From the NCBI GenBank assembly GCA_947561715.1, contig OX387205.1:13459001-13523000 (forward strand): a DNA stretch of 64,000 bases, given 5' to 3'. Position numbers and translations under genes: made by a program. The stretch is from Ascidia mentula. Taxonomy: Eukaryota > Chordata > Ascidiacea > Phlebobranchia > Ascidiidae. This document shows, one piece after another, positions 38,922 through 51,300 of this stretch. Below the pieces are notes generated by a model, which was not told the DNA's origin, searched no databases, and saw only the letters and a program-made list of their open reading frames with translations. Within the stretch, counting starts at the first letter, position 1, and each line of letters begins with the position of its first letter.

Positions 38922-41900
38922 ATGGTTTCATTAGAAATGTTACGAATGATTGTACTGCTCAGTAGCAGTTTCTCCGCAAGTTTGGCATTCAATGTAGCTA
39001 AAACTGGGGGTACAGAGAAATACGTGGTCCGTGCATTGGGAAGCTCTGCAGGCAACGATTTGACCTTTTACGGCACCTCATTTTTTGGGTATGACCTTCA
39101 AGTGAAGATGTTATCAAGTCCTGGAAATTTGGGGAAAATAAGGTAAACTCCAAGAGTAGTTTTGCTGCATGTATGCATGCATGTTTAACCCGATTGAATC
39201 CAGTATCATGTAGTGACGTTTTTTAGGGTTTCAGTCGGAGCGCCAACGGAATACGTCACAACGTTTAAAGACACAACTACAGAAGAAGGAGGAATAATCA
39301 AAGAACCAGACCCAGTTTTAAGATCAGCTGTTAGGCCAACGACAGCCATGGGGTCTTTGTATTTGTGCGGTGAGAGTAACGCTCATTTCCAAGTACTTGT
39401 TAAATTTACCGTTTCATGTCACGGGATTTTTTACTGTTCTAAGAGACATGTAAGGCATTTTATGCTCGATTGTTTTCCTTTGCCTAAGCTATGATCATTA
39501 GCGTGCCAGGTTACCTGACAAAAAAACTCATAATTTTTTAAATGAAACAGATTTACTAAAACGTGCAAGAATCTTACGCTGTTGTTTTAATCTTTTACTA
39601 TGACAGAGGTCATCAAATCCACAAGATTAGGATTTCATAACGTTGGCCTATGACACCCCTGTGAACCTTGGGTAGTCGGCACAGATTGCGTTATGTAGAA
39701 ATTCTTTATAAGTGGTTTTGTTTAAACTGTACATGCTTCCCTCCGCTTTTTTCTGTGGATGGTTGACATGACCTTAAACGAACCATACAAGGTTGAGAAT
39801 CACTACCCCAGGATCTTCAGTTTGGTCACCCCACGGTAGCGGCACTTTTGACTCCATGCCATACTTTAACCACAATTAAGTTTGGCTTCTTTCTCAACAG
39901 AAACTACCAACACATTCGTGAAAAACGAGTCGGGTGTGAAAATCATTAACTGTAGCAACAGAGCAGAAGTAGACAGGGATTTGAATGGATTCGAAATCAG
40001 TGAACGTGACGCACTGGGAATTTCGCTATCCGGTTTGAAAACTGCAAGCGGTGCAAGTGATAACGAACAATTACTGGTAAGATTCAGCAAAAACAAAACG
40101 AAAATACAACTATTTTACTGCAAAAATTAAAGCGACATCAACACCACCAGAGCTAAAATCAAGGTTTTTATCAATTCAAATACATACTTTTTTATGGCTT
40201 CGAGCTATAGGTGTAGGCGTACATGTGGTAATACGCTCGTGATACAATATCTGTAAGAAAACTTGCATTGGTTGTAACTAGTTCTTAAATTCCGATTCTT
40301 GCAGACTTGTGCCCACCTTCGACTACACGACTGTGTGTCGAATTACAAAGCAGAAGGAGCATGCTACTTTTCAGAAAAGGTACCTGGACGGGGTGACTCA
40401 AAACTAGTCACCAGATGGCAGAAGAGGGTACCGTGTAGAGATAGTAAGTAGATAGTGATACATTGTTGCCTATGTTTATGCATGTCAAAATATAACCACT
40501 TAGATTTTATATTCGATTATATCGTTTGTTTCGATTTGAAAAACGAGCCAGGCCCTTTATTTCCTTTCGGTTGAGATATTTTTCTGCAAAATAAAGTCAT
40601 ATTTGTTCCTACAACCCTTTACACTTTTCAAGCAAATAACAAGAAAAATATTTGTAGGTTGTTTTGAAAAGCCGATCGACTTAATGTTTGTTCTTGATGG
40701 CTCGCACTCAGTGACGAACGCAAGTTTTGAGAAGGTCAAGAAATGGGTGAAGGACGTGACTGAGGGTTTCGATATCGCTTCCGACACCCAAGTTGGAGTT
40801 GTAAGTTTTCCTGTCGTGAAAATACAACTTAATCCACCAGCGCCTTATATCCCAATATGCAGAAACTTAGTGGGAGATTACTAGCGGCAAAAAATCATTT
40901 CGTTTCTAAAAGAGCCGTTTACTGTTATTACCAAGCGTACCGGATTAGTGGAAAGTTAATATTAGATTCTAATATCCAAACTTGCATATGTTTGAAAATC
41001 TTTCTATACGTTTAGGTTCAATACTCGTACTTTTACCCGAAACGTGTGGTGCAAAAATACATAAAAACTGAAATCGAGCTCGAACACTTTGCCGACAAGA
41101 AAGACTTCGACAAGTTGGTGGATGTTATAAAGGTAAGTTGGACAACAACGAAGGAAGGTCCTTATATCCGATGGTTGGTCAAACCTGCTTAAAATTTTAC
41201 TGCTATTCGCATTTTCCTGTCAGAAACTTTTCAGATTTTACAACTAATTCTAAATAATTAAAAGCTGCTAAAATTGACCATTATAGAGCAAACTCACTCC
41301 TGATAAATAATACCCCACAAATTTGACCTTGACTCCAAAGTAAAAAAAAAAAAATTTTAGTACCACGGCTACAGCACTTACACCGCCCATGCAATAAACA
41401 AGACTGTACAAGACGATTTTAAAGGCCCATCAAGCCGGTATCCGAAGGCAAGAAGAGTAATGATATTACTTACAGATGGACACGCGGACGATTCCGTGTA
41501 AGTACATGAAAAGAAGTAATGCTGTGGATAAACTAAAACTATTTTCACCTTATGGGTTTGAGATTGGAATTTTCACTAGTTTTTCTCTATTAAACTTAGG
41601 TGCTTAAAGATATCACAGGATCATGTCTGTGAACTCTAACAAATATCTCTGAAGGAAAAAAACTTAAAATTTTAAATATTTCAACATCTTAACAAGCAAG
41701 AACATTCAAAGCTTTTTCTCAGAAATAAAACAAGTGGCAACATATATGTCAAACCGATACCTGTGGTGAATAAACAATTCGCGCCATTGTGCAAACAAAC
41801 ACAGCAACAAGGTAATTGACAACAACCTTGTTACAGTGATCTCCCTTTTGCAACTGCCTACGCTGAACGAGAAGGTGTCGAAACCTTCGCCGTCGGCGTG

Positions 41901-42637
41901 GCTCACTACGTCATCGAACAGCTAGTGACCATAGCTGGTGGAAAACGTGACAATGTGATTACCGTTGACAACTTTGACGATTTAACCAAAATCGTCTCGC
42001 AAGTTCAACGCGGGATACAAGTAATGGAAGGTGAGCAACTATTTGTCATAAAAATTCAAAAAGCTCTTCTGGCAACAATATTGAATTGTCTCGACGTTTC
42101 GATTGTTATACAACAGCCGCCACCATGATGTAAATGTACAAATGACGTGATATTTGTTTAATGGTCAATGCAGTATGACCAAATATATTGTTTCAATTAT
42201 ATCATAAAAAGCGAAGTAAGTTTTCTCGACTAAGTGGTCAGTTTCAATAAAAATTAGTTTATCCTAAAACCAGAAAAAAAACTCCCACAGAATCAATGCT
42301 GTAAAGTTTGGGGATACTAAAACATAACTCTTTTGCAAATCTCAATAAGTATATTGTAGTCCAATTAACCTGTGTTAAACATTTTTGAAACAAACTCCTT
42401 AATGGAAACAAATCAGCCACTTGGGAACATAACTCACAGTTTTGTAAATCTTTAAGACCACAGTTACGTGGGCTATGTTGTTTGTCTTGAAAATTAGCCA
42501 CAATCTTGATATGACGAACTAGAAAGCAGAATAAAACAGTGGTAACCAACCTTCAATGTACAGGGGGAACCACAGATCCTGGTGTCACGAATGAATTGAT
42601 GCAGTGCCAGGCCGGCATCTCTTCCACTGTGGACAAG
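38922..42637 (+). CDS. Integrin alpha variable unit 6 (signal peptide, blades 1-2, alphaI domain)
   Basis: 448 codons, nine exons: 38922-39142, 39227-39369, 39901-40076, 40305-40443, 40658-40800, 41016-41132, 41361-41497, 41837-42030, 42564-42637. Signal peptide then mature FNVAKT. Blade 1 has FFGYDL and VSVGAPT; exon 2 is the longest of the set (143 bases). Exon 4 carries an RGDS at 40389-40400. The alphaI domain has IDLMFVLDGSHS (MIDAS), TYTAHAINK, ILLTDG and FAVGV followed by AH instead of G. QVMEGG keeps the intrinsic-ligand Glu. It ends MQCQAGISSTVDK in phase 0 at GTAAAT. It is the unit nearest the constant region (2.7 kb) and would form a conventional integrin alpha gene with it. Confidence 0.88.
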
Positions 42638-43825
42638 GTAAATGCAATTAGCACGACAACGACAAAAATTAGGACAAACACTAATGCAGAAATGTAACAA
42701 CAATAAATTGCTGTTTAGATAAGTAGTGAATTTTGGTTTTCCACATGTAAAAGATTTTCCTATTAGCAATCTCGTTACAATAGTCAAACTGCACTACTAT
42801 TCGAAGGGAGTTTAAAACAGGGAGATACACTAAAAACTAATTTATCCACACAGAATAAAAAAAATACCAAGGAAAAGCAAAGAAAGAGCCTTGTTTCCTA
42901 AAAAAAATCTGCTTGTCGATTTAAACCCACGCATCTCGTAAATTGCAAAAGGAAACTCGTCAAACATGACGTTTTCTGCGTTTTGTCCAAATTGCTGAAA
43001 ACCCGATTGAGTTTGGCGAATTGCCGAACATGGTGACCTTACACGCGCTGGTGTTCCAAGAAACAGAATTAACAAAGAAATCCTGCGTTGTAACTCAAAA
43101 TGCAAAATAGAGCATTTGAAAGAGTCGGAGCATGGTTTTACCACAACATCTTGTTCAACGCCATTCATTTATTTCTCCGAAATTGTGCCTGTGTTTGCGT
43201 TGCAGAAAAGCAATAGAAAACAGTTTTCAGAAAAGCAATAGCTAGAAAACTACCAGATGTAGTACCTAATAAAGATTCAATTGAAATAGCGTATAGGCTA
43301 TTATAATTGAAACTAAATGAGTAGGTAATACATCAGACCAATATGACTTGTGCCTGGAGATTGCGCCTTGTCAAGTAACTTTGATCACGCAAGCAGTGCT
43401 TCCCAAAAATGGACATTGTGCTTTTTTCTTGTAAACAATTGTTATTTCGGGCACACATTGCGCTTGTGCATAATGTTTTGCGACCAGACCGTGAGTTAGC
43501 GCATCTACACGCTCGAAAGCATTAACCAGAAACACGGCAAGGTTTTGAGTGACGAAACGCGAACTACGGCGCAGAAGCCGTACGTCATTTCCGGTTTCGT
43601 GCGTGCAAACGCGCCATTGTTGTGTGTGCGCGCGCTAACCAGCATCAGACGGTTGACACTGCTGTTGTGTACGCAATGTTCATTTGTTATGTGGTGCTGG
43701 ACAGACGATACAGTCGACTTCAGGCATTGTGATGATAACTTTGCCACAGATGGACGTACAACATTTTAGGTAAGGAGACCTTTTTGTTTTTGGATGTTGC
43801 TTTGCAGTAGCAGGTTCAGGTTGCG

Positions 43826-43845
43826 TATAATAATAATAATAATAA
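43826..43845 (+). repeat. (TAA)n microsatellite
   Basis: About six TAA repeats in a row. No functional meaning is apparent. Confidence 0.8.
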
Positions 43846-45016
43846 CTATGCATTTGGTTGATATCATGCACATATTTGGTAAGTTTGTCTGATGTGTTTG
43901 GTAACGCAATAGCCGGTACAGACTAAAGTAATCTGTTAATTAAAAGATATGCAGTTAAAATATACGAGGAGTTGCAAACAATCTTTTTCACTCCAAAACA
44001 AATATATTTGCATGCTGAAGCGAAATAGCATTTGTGGAGCGTTATTTAATCCAACAAAAAAAAACGTAAGCGTTAAACGTCAATGCTATGCCATAGCCTA
44101 ATGTGTGGTTCCTTTTGTGGATTGCTACATTTACTTGTACGTTCTGTATGTCATTATTAAGTTCATATTTCAAGGTGATTTTCCACAGGTATAACTGTGT
44201 CGCCTTTGTGTAGCAATCCTACGTGTTTAGCGCTTTGTTTTGGATTACGCATTTGTTCTGTGTATATTTCCGGCAGTGATTCACCACAATTTCGCCACCG
44301 AAGCGCAATCTCTCTTTCAACAAATGTAGGCTAATCTCAACATAACACGTGTTGCTGATAAGCCACAATAGCCCAGCAATCACAAGATAAATCGCGGTGC
44401 TGTCGTAATACGAAACAGCAACAAGGTTCAGTCTACCGGGAAATTTTAACGCTTTGCCGCACCCCGCACCCTGAGTAATGGAGTAGACCTTCGGGTGAAC
44501 TTAGGGGATAACAATATCTGACGTAATATGTACGCAAGTATGGCGGGAAATAGGACCTAGCGTGTGTAAAGTTTAAGCGGAAGAACTGACAATAAACTTT
44601 GGTTGCGTGGCACTAAATTGTGTTGGTCAAGTTTTGGTGGATTTGCTCTGACGGATAAATCAAATATCACTGCCATTCTGTGCTAAACTAAGCTTCAGCA
44701 AGCCCTATATTCTGACTATTTTAATCTTAATATTTAGCGGAAGAGTCATTTACAGCTAAAAAGCTTTTTTAAGTTACAGTTTCGCGTTATATCGAGTTGT
44801 TTTTTTCAACTTTTTTCCGCACCGTTTGTTTCATGGAATCAAAATTCGTGATATTCCAACGCCTTTCTTGTCTACAGGTCACATCGGCGAGCGATAAACC
44901 GGATATGACGTCGCAGGACAGAGGGTGAAGCCAAAGCTTGCTGTATTTGGTCAGGCTGGTAGCATTAGCTAACGTACACGCATAAATTCCCGGCTTTTGT
45001 CGGGTTTATGCGTTGA

Positions 45017-45037
45017 TACTAACGATATTTCTTGCAG
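45017..45037 (+). promoter_or_regulatory. Strong orphan 3' splice site upstream of the constant region
   Basis: A perfect branch-site-like TACTAAC at 45017-45023 is followed by TTTCTTGCAG ending at 45037. The next bases read GT TCA in the phase used by all last variable exons, but no good donor or GFS-like peptide follows. It may be the remains of a lost unit's last exon or a decoy site. Confidence 0.45.
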
Positions 45038-45150
45038 GTTCAATGCTGGAAACTAAGCAGATTTATTTTGTGACGATTTCGCGAAATACACGAAACGAGT
45101 GGTTTTACTATTTGTTTAGGGTTTTTAGGCCAAACGCGACGCGAATTGCG

Positions 45151-45203
45151 ATTGTGTGTGATTCGTATGTGTGTGTGCGTGTTGTGTGTGTGAGTGTGCC
45201 TGT
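45151..45203 (+). repeat. GT-rich tract upstream of the constant region
   Basis: GTGTGTG runs mixed with a few other bases end 127 bases before the first constant exon. They resemble the tracts that follow the last exons of units 1-3. Confidence 0.75.
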
Positions 45204-45329
45204 TAATATGCTTGTGAAATTAACTAATTTATGTAGTGAATAAATGTGTGTAGTTGCCTAACTAACAAGATAAAGATATGCAGCTAAATATTCTCCCACT
45301 AACATTATTTACCTTTGGTACTTCAACAG

Positions 45330-48300
45330 AGCGGGCGACTTGTGCTGGGAACAGTTGGTGCATACGACTGGTCAGGAACATTTACTGTGTACAGTTCAAC
45401 CTCTGATCTGGTGCCTGATATTCCTGATTTCGATCAAGTGAGATCAGTTCTTCCTCTCAGGCCCAAGGAGTCCTATTTAGGTAAATGTAATAAGATGCTT
45501 GATGAATGCGTTGCTTAATAAACATATGATTAGCGTCCTACCGCTAACGCAAATTTGGCAGTTTGAATATTTGTGCGCAATATGCTTTACATATGAAGAC
45601 TTATTTGGCGCAAGATACATTCCCCACAACCCCCTTTTCATTGATCTATATTTGAAATAAGAGTGTATTTAAAATTATTTCTATTGCTAAGATTTTAAAT
45701 AAGTTTGAGAGTGACTAAAAACAGGAAAATTTTTCCCACCACACAATTTACATAATAATTTTACACGCAATTTGCACTGCCTTGACACGAGGGACACAAT
45801 AGGCGAGGCGCTGAAAAAAACCTTGACTTGTATCGGTTTCATGCAAATCGTCCTTTGTCTTACGAAGGTTATTCGGTGACCACCGGCTACTATGAAGGAG
45901 CAGCTATCGGTGAATACATTGCTGGAGGCGCCCCACGCTACCTTATGGAAGGAGCGGTAAGTCTATGATATTAAAGCTTTACAACTTGAAACATATTTTC
46001 ATGACTATTTCTATGTTGTAAACATGACTGTAATAATTTCAATAATTTTTTTTTCAATAAAGGTTATATATACGTACAAATCTGTCGACAGATAACTCAT
46101 GCTTGTATAATTTGTATATAATACGAACACGAGCAATATAATATATGTATTTAAAAGATTTTTATTTGTAGTGAATACTTATACATGTCTAGCAGGAAAA
46201 TTTGGTTCTGTAAAAAAAAAGTATTTTTGTGATCAAGTGTAATGGCCTTTTTGACGTTCTTATATGAATGGTGAAAGACGTTACGATATGACGACATGCG
46301 CTCATTTAATTAGGGATTTGTATTAAGAACACGACTGTCATATGTTGATATTCTGTCTTGTAAAGAGTTTTATACCAAATTGTTAACAAAAATACAGACT
46401 TGCATGGAAGCAGGTCCCGATTCTCGTTTTTTCGTTGAATAGCTATGAGTAGACAACGATGATTACCAAATAAGGAAGTTATCGCTAAAGCGCCAAGCAT
46501 TTGTCCCGCGTTAACCCTAGAAGTGCGGAAGCCACAAAGATAGCTTGTAGAGTATCTTTGTGCACATTAGTGAAGTCATCGTAAGTGCAAGAGTATATGA
46601 TGGGTCAACGTGTGTTTTTCTAAATATTGCTAAATTGACGAAGGTTAAAAAGGTAACCTTGAATTAATGACCAATCGATGAAATTGATGTGCGACCTTTA
46701 AGTTGATGTTGTGGATTATATTGGTTGTTGAAAGTTCTGACTTAATTGACACCTAACACAAGGCACCTTTCGTTGGAGGAAGTTTTCCACAAACTAAGTG
46801 CTGGCTGATTTTCGATGTCTATTGTTTAAAGTTCTACGAAATTCCAGAACTCCATTTATCCGGAAATAAACGAGACAAACCCTTACAGCAATCATTGTGC
46901 ATCCAGGTGGTTGTGTATCGTCCCAACACCTTGGATAATAACAAAAACTTCACCAACGCTCACACCATACGACCCCCGTACGATGCACAAACCAACAGTC
47001 GACAACTTGGAAGTTACTTTGGAGGTTCAATCCTGTCTGCAGACCTCAACGGAGATGGTGATGATGAGTTGCTGGTCGGTGCGCCATTGTTTATTGGCAG
47101 CAACTACGATGAAGGAAGGGTGTTTGTGTACGTGTCTCAAGGACCAAACTCGGTTGCTGCTTGGGTGAGTAAAACTTTTTGGCAGAATTTTACTTTAGTG
47201 AGTGGGGATACATTTAGAAGTACATAAAAAATTATTTAAAAATAGAAAATTTTGCAATCATGCCCTGTTCAATTTGGTCGTTAATTGGATTTTGCAAAAT
47301 TGCAAATTTTTTTTACAAAAAGCTTTACTATTTGCCTAATACTCTGGATTTTTGTAAAGCCAATTACTGACTAGCATATCAATTGCGCAGACGTTTCACA
47401 CACACACCTGGTTCATTATCGGTGCACTGATGATTTCTTTGCTTTTTTTAACTTTTGTTATAATCTCAACACATTTGTGTTCATAAGCCAAAATTATGCG
47501 AAAGAAAAAAAAACCTAATGGTAATAAAACGCTTTTGAAAGGGAAGTTTAATGACGTCGAACAAGCTAATGTCCGGTGTACAGTAAAGCAATTATCACAA
47601 CAACCGACTAGAATAGCCCAAGTTGGCGCAAAGGAACGATACTGTGAAGCGGTGCAAGATAACGTAAACAAAAACAAACTAAAACATCGTAAACTGCAGG
47701 CGGACCCCAGCTACAAACCCCTTGAGCTGATCGGAGAACAGCGGGCTGGCGGGAGGTTTGGAACAGCAATGGCCGTAGCTGGAGATTTAAATGACGATGG
47801 TTTCAATGACGTCATCATCGGTGCCCCGCTCACTGATGGCGACCGTGGGGCAATTTTTGTTTATCACGGGAGCGCAAGCGGAGTTGATACTTCCTTGAAA
47901 CAGGTTGGTTTCGGGCAGGAAGGTTGTTTGTTTATATATAGATCTATTAGGCCCTGATGGCTCAGTATGTTAATGGTGCGACATGTGACCTATACTACAC
48001 AGAAAGTTTTCGCTTTCCATGAGGCAGGCACCAATTTATCATTGCTTGTAGCTTTTTGACTGTTTTGTGCCCCTCTATGGTGGAGTAAGCGTGAAAAAAC
48101 GAAACCCTTGTTTCAAAAAACAAATACCAATTTTGAGCACAGCTAAACAGCTTTCATCATTGCGCAGAAACTGGGCGTTGATTTGGTTCTTACAAAACAA
48201 GTTTCATATTAACAGGTCATCTTGGCATCCTCAATGCAAGGCAGCGACTTGAAATACTTCGGGCAATCTCTGCAAGGTGGAGTTGATCTCGATGGTAACA

Positions 48301-51300
48301 AATATCCCGATGTGGCAGTCGGCGCCCCAAAAAGTGACACAGTCGTTATTTTCAGGTGTATTTAATCATAACATTTTGCCAATCTGGAACCCAACCCTTA
48401 ATTTTTGTCACATGCCATAATGACATAGGCATTGTATATGATATTCAGTGAATTATAGCAGAATAAAGTTTGAAGTCTTTCTCACTTGTAACACAAACAA
48501 GTGCTTTCTGTGATACGTAACATGGAAAGGGAGATTTCATACAACTGTTACAAGTTGTCACACAGCGTAAAATGGTCTTTTAAAACACGACCGTACACTT
48601 TGATGATGAAAAACTAACAAAGCAATTGTTTGTGGCAGGACACGCCCTGTTGTGAAGATCACCAGTCGTCTCACGTACAGCACGGCCAGCATAGATATCT
48701 TGGTATGCTTCAACACACCGAACAGACAATGTGTCAATATCACTTCGTGCCTGACCTACACTGGCAAATCCGTGGAATTAAACTTACGTGAGTGTCGCTT
48801 ATTCTATTATTGAGAATTAATATTGAGAGTGAAAACGAAGACCCTTTATAAAAAAAGGTATAAAAGTTTAAATGTGATTACAGAAATCGCAGCATTTATA
48901 AAACATGGCAATATCCTATCCCAGCAATATCCTATCAGACATATAAGCGATAAGAGCGTGTTCCAAATTATTTCCACAACACCAAGTATTGTCTTTGAAA
49001 ACCGAAACTGTGACACATTGTTTCGTTGCTTTACACAGAGCTGCTCTACAACACGACAATCGACACAACGCTAAACCGCATCGAGTTCCGCGCTGCTCCA
49101 AATGCAACCACTGGTGAATTCGTGGACAGTGGAAGCGTCAATCTGACCAAGGACACAGAGAAATGCTGGACCCGCATTATATACGTTAAAGTAATTTTCC
49201 ATTTTTTTTAATAAAACGAGGACATGGGCATTGTACATGCACCTATCCGAAAACCAGTCTAAGGCTTATGAGAAATTGGTTATGTAATGCATAAGGAAGT
49301 AAAAAATAAACAATGTTTGTTGTTGCTGAAAGCAATTTACAGCACAGACATTTTTAACAAAAAAGGTTAACAGATTTATGAAACGGAACCAATGTTTTTG
49401 GTCTAAATTTCACTTTCCATTGCAGCAAAATATCCGTGATTACACTGCACCTTTGCCAGCATCCATGAGTTACGATTTGACTGAAGCCCACAAAGCGAAA
49501 GCTCTTTCGTCTGTTCGCGATCCGTAAGTTGCATTCTTAAGCCTGATAACTGGATTTCCCAACTATGCTTTCTATCGGTAAAATTCAAAGGTCAAGTTCG
49601 ACCCTAACATTTTCAAAACATTTTTTTTATCTACATACAACAACCAAACTTATTAATTGCAGGAAAATTTCTGCGTTGTTTGACCCCGTTCAAACTAAAA
49701 AATACATTACTCAATAATGTTTCAGGTCCATCCCAAATGTTGCCAGTACTAAAACCGAGTTTTCAAAGAAATGTGGACCTGACAAAGTCTGTTCTTTCGA
49801 TCTACAAATCGATGCCGGAATTACTCTTCCCAGCAACATCATGTTGTGAGCAAACATATTATAATGACATGTTTTGTAAAGGACCGATCTTGACTAAAAA
49901 CTATACAACAAAACCAAACCATTGACTTTAATTTTAGAAAACAGCTAATTTTTTGTGACATTGTACTATCGCCAATGTAACGGTATGGACGATTTAACTT
50001 AAAATGTGCACGCAGACCCGGTACGACAACAGACTTAAGCAAAAACGGCACCACTCTAGTGGTCACCCAAGAAACGTACATCACACCGGTTATAGTGAGG
50101 GTAAACATCAGCAACCACGGCGAAAACGCGTTCGATACCCGGATCCATATCAACTACACTTCGGCACTCAGTTGGACTGTGGTAAGTGTTTGGTGCGAAA
50201 TAACTAAAAAGATGTTCAACCAAATTTTCAAACTGCTTTTAACGCTAGGGCTTGAATAATGTTCCAAGTTGTTCCACTACACAATATGTTTTAGCTGTAA
50301 ACAAACTTACAAACATGCTTCGGTGAATTGAATAGCTTTGTGTAATCATACAATGGAAGAATGCTTCTTTACCAATAAGTGTAGTTATAATACGTACATG
50401 GGTTACATTTAGACACATTGCGACGTCATGCATACCTTAGTCCAGTGAAACTTACTAATACGACAATGAATCATTGACAGATGGAGGAAATCCAGAGTTC
50501 TAACAACCATCTGCCTTGTGTGCAAGAACTCACTGATCTCACGAGACCGAGCGGCAAAGTACTGAGATACGTCCACAACACCACACTCGGAAGTGTCATG
50601 AGACAGAACGACTGGGTAAGACTTGGTGTCGTGTGGTCCCAACTCGTCACTTAATCGATGCTTGTACAGTTTTTACGTCATGTTTCAATAACTAGCGCAA
50701 GATAAATACAAGACGATTCTACAAATGTCGAATAAAAGAAACATTTTTGCCAGCTCATAGAGCGGCATTTCCTGTTTAGGCGAATGCATACGCATCGTTT
50801 AGAGTCCCGGGGTGTTGCAATGTATCTATTTGTGATAAAACAAGAATAAAATAAGCAAAGACTCTCCAAAAAAATTATTTCTTGTTTACAACACTTGCTT
50901 TTTCTGTTTCAATTTTCCGGTAAGGGACAAAAGTTTGACCTTTTTACTTCCGCGTATTTAAATATTGCTACAAACAACAAGTGTGTTTAACTGTAACAAT
51001 TTATTTCAGTGCGCCTTCGTGTTGAAGTTTTCAACCAACAGTCTTAAACAGCTGGGCGACATTAGCCACGTGGACGTATCCATCCTTGCTACTACGTGAG
51101 TACTTTAAATCATTAGACACCAAAGAAGGGTTGTGTAAAACTAAGCGTATTTTGGTCGCATCTATAAACGAAGTTGTTGCGTGGAAACATGCGTACTTGC
51201 TGGACACACCATTTTAAGCCGGGGTTTTCTTGCTGCGAAATCACAACAACAAATGGTTCAACACTGTTCCATGTACTATCGTAATCACTTTTATAGGAAA

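Larger units (their letters stand above)
42638..45329. other. Intron between unit 6 and the constant region
   Basis: 2.7 kb that would be the last variable-to-constant intron. It contains a (TAA)n microsatellite, a one-sided copy of the fold-back core near 42097, a strong unused 3' splice site at 45037 and a GT-rich tract at 45151-45203. No supported exon was seen. Confidence 0.55.

Noticed and set aside
12366-42637. Units 1-6 as tandem domains of one giant protein
   Set aside because: Each unit starts with its own ATG, signal peptide and mature FN-type N-terminus without an upstream acceptor in frame, so separate starts fit better.
47396-47677. 93-residue minus-strand frame
   Set aside because: It lies in an intron of the constant region opposite an open but non-coding stretch, and has no gene-like features.
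47496-47699. Open frame continuing upstream of the constant exon at 47700
   Set aside because: It is intron sequence that happens to be open; the exon starts at a good CTGCAG acceptor and joins the previous exon in phase with the expected blade sequence.
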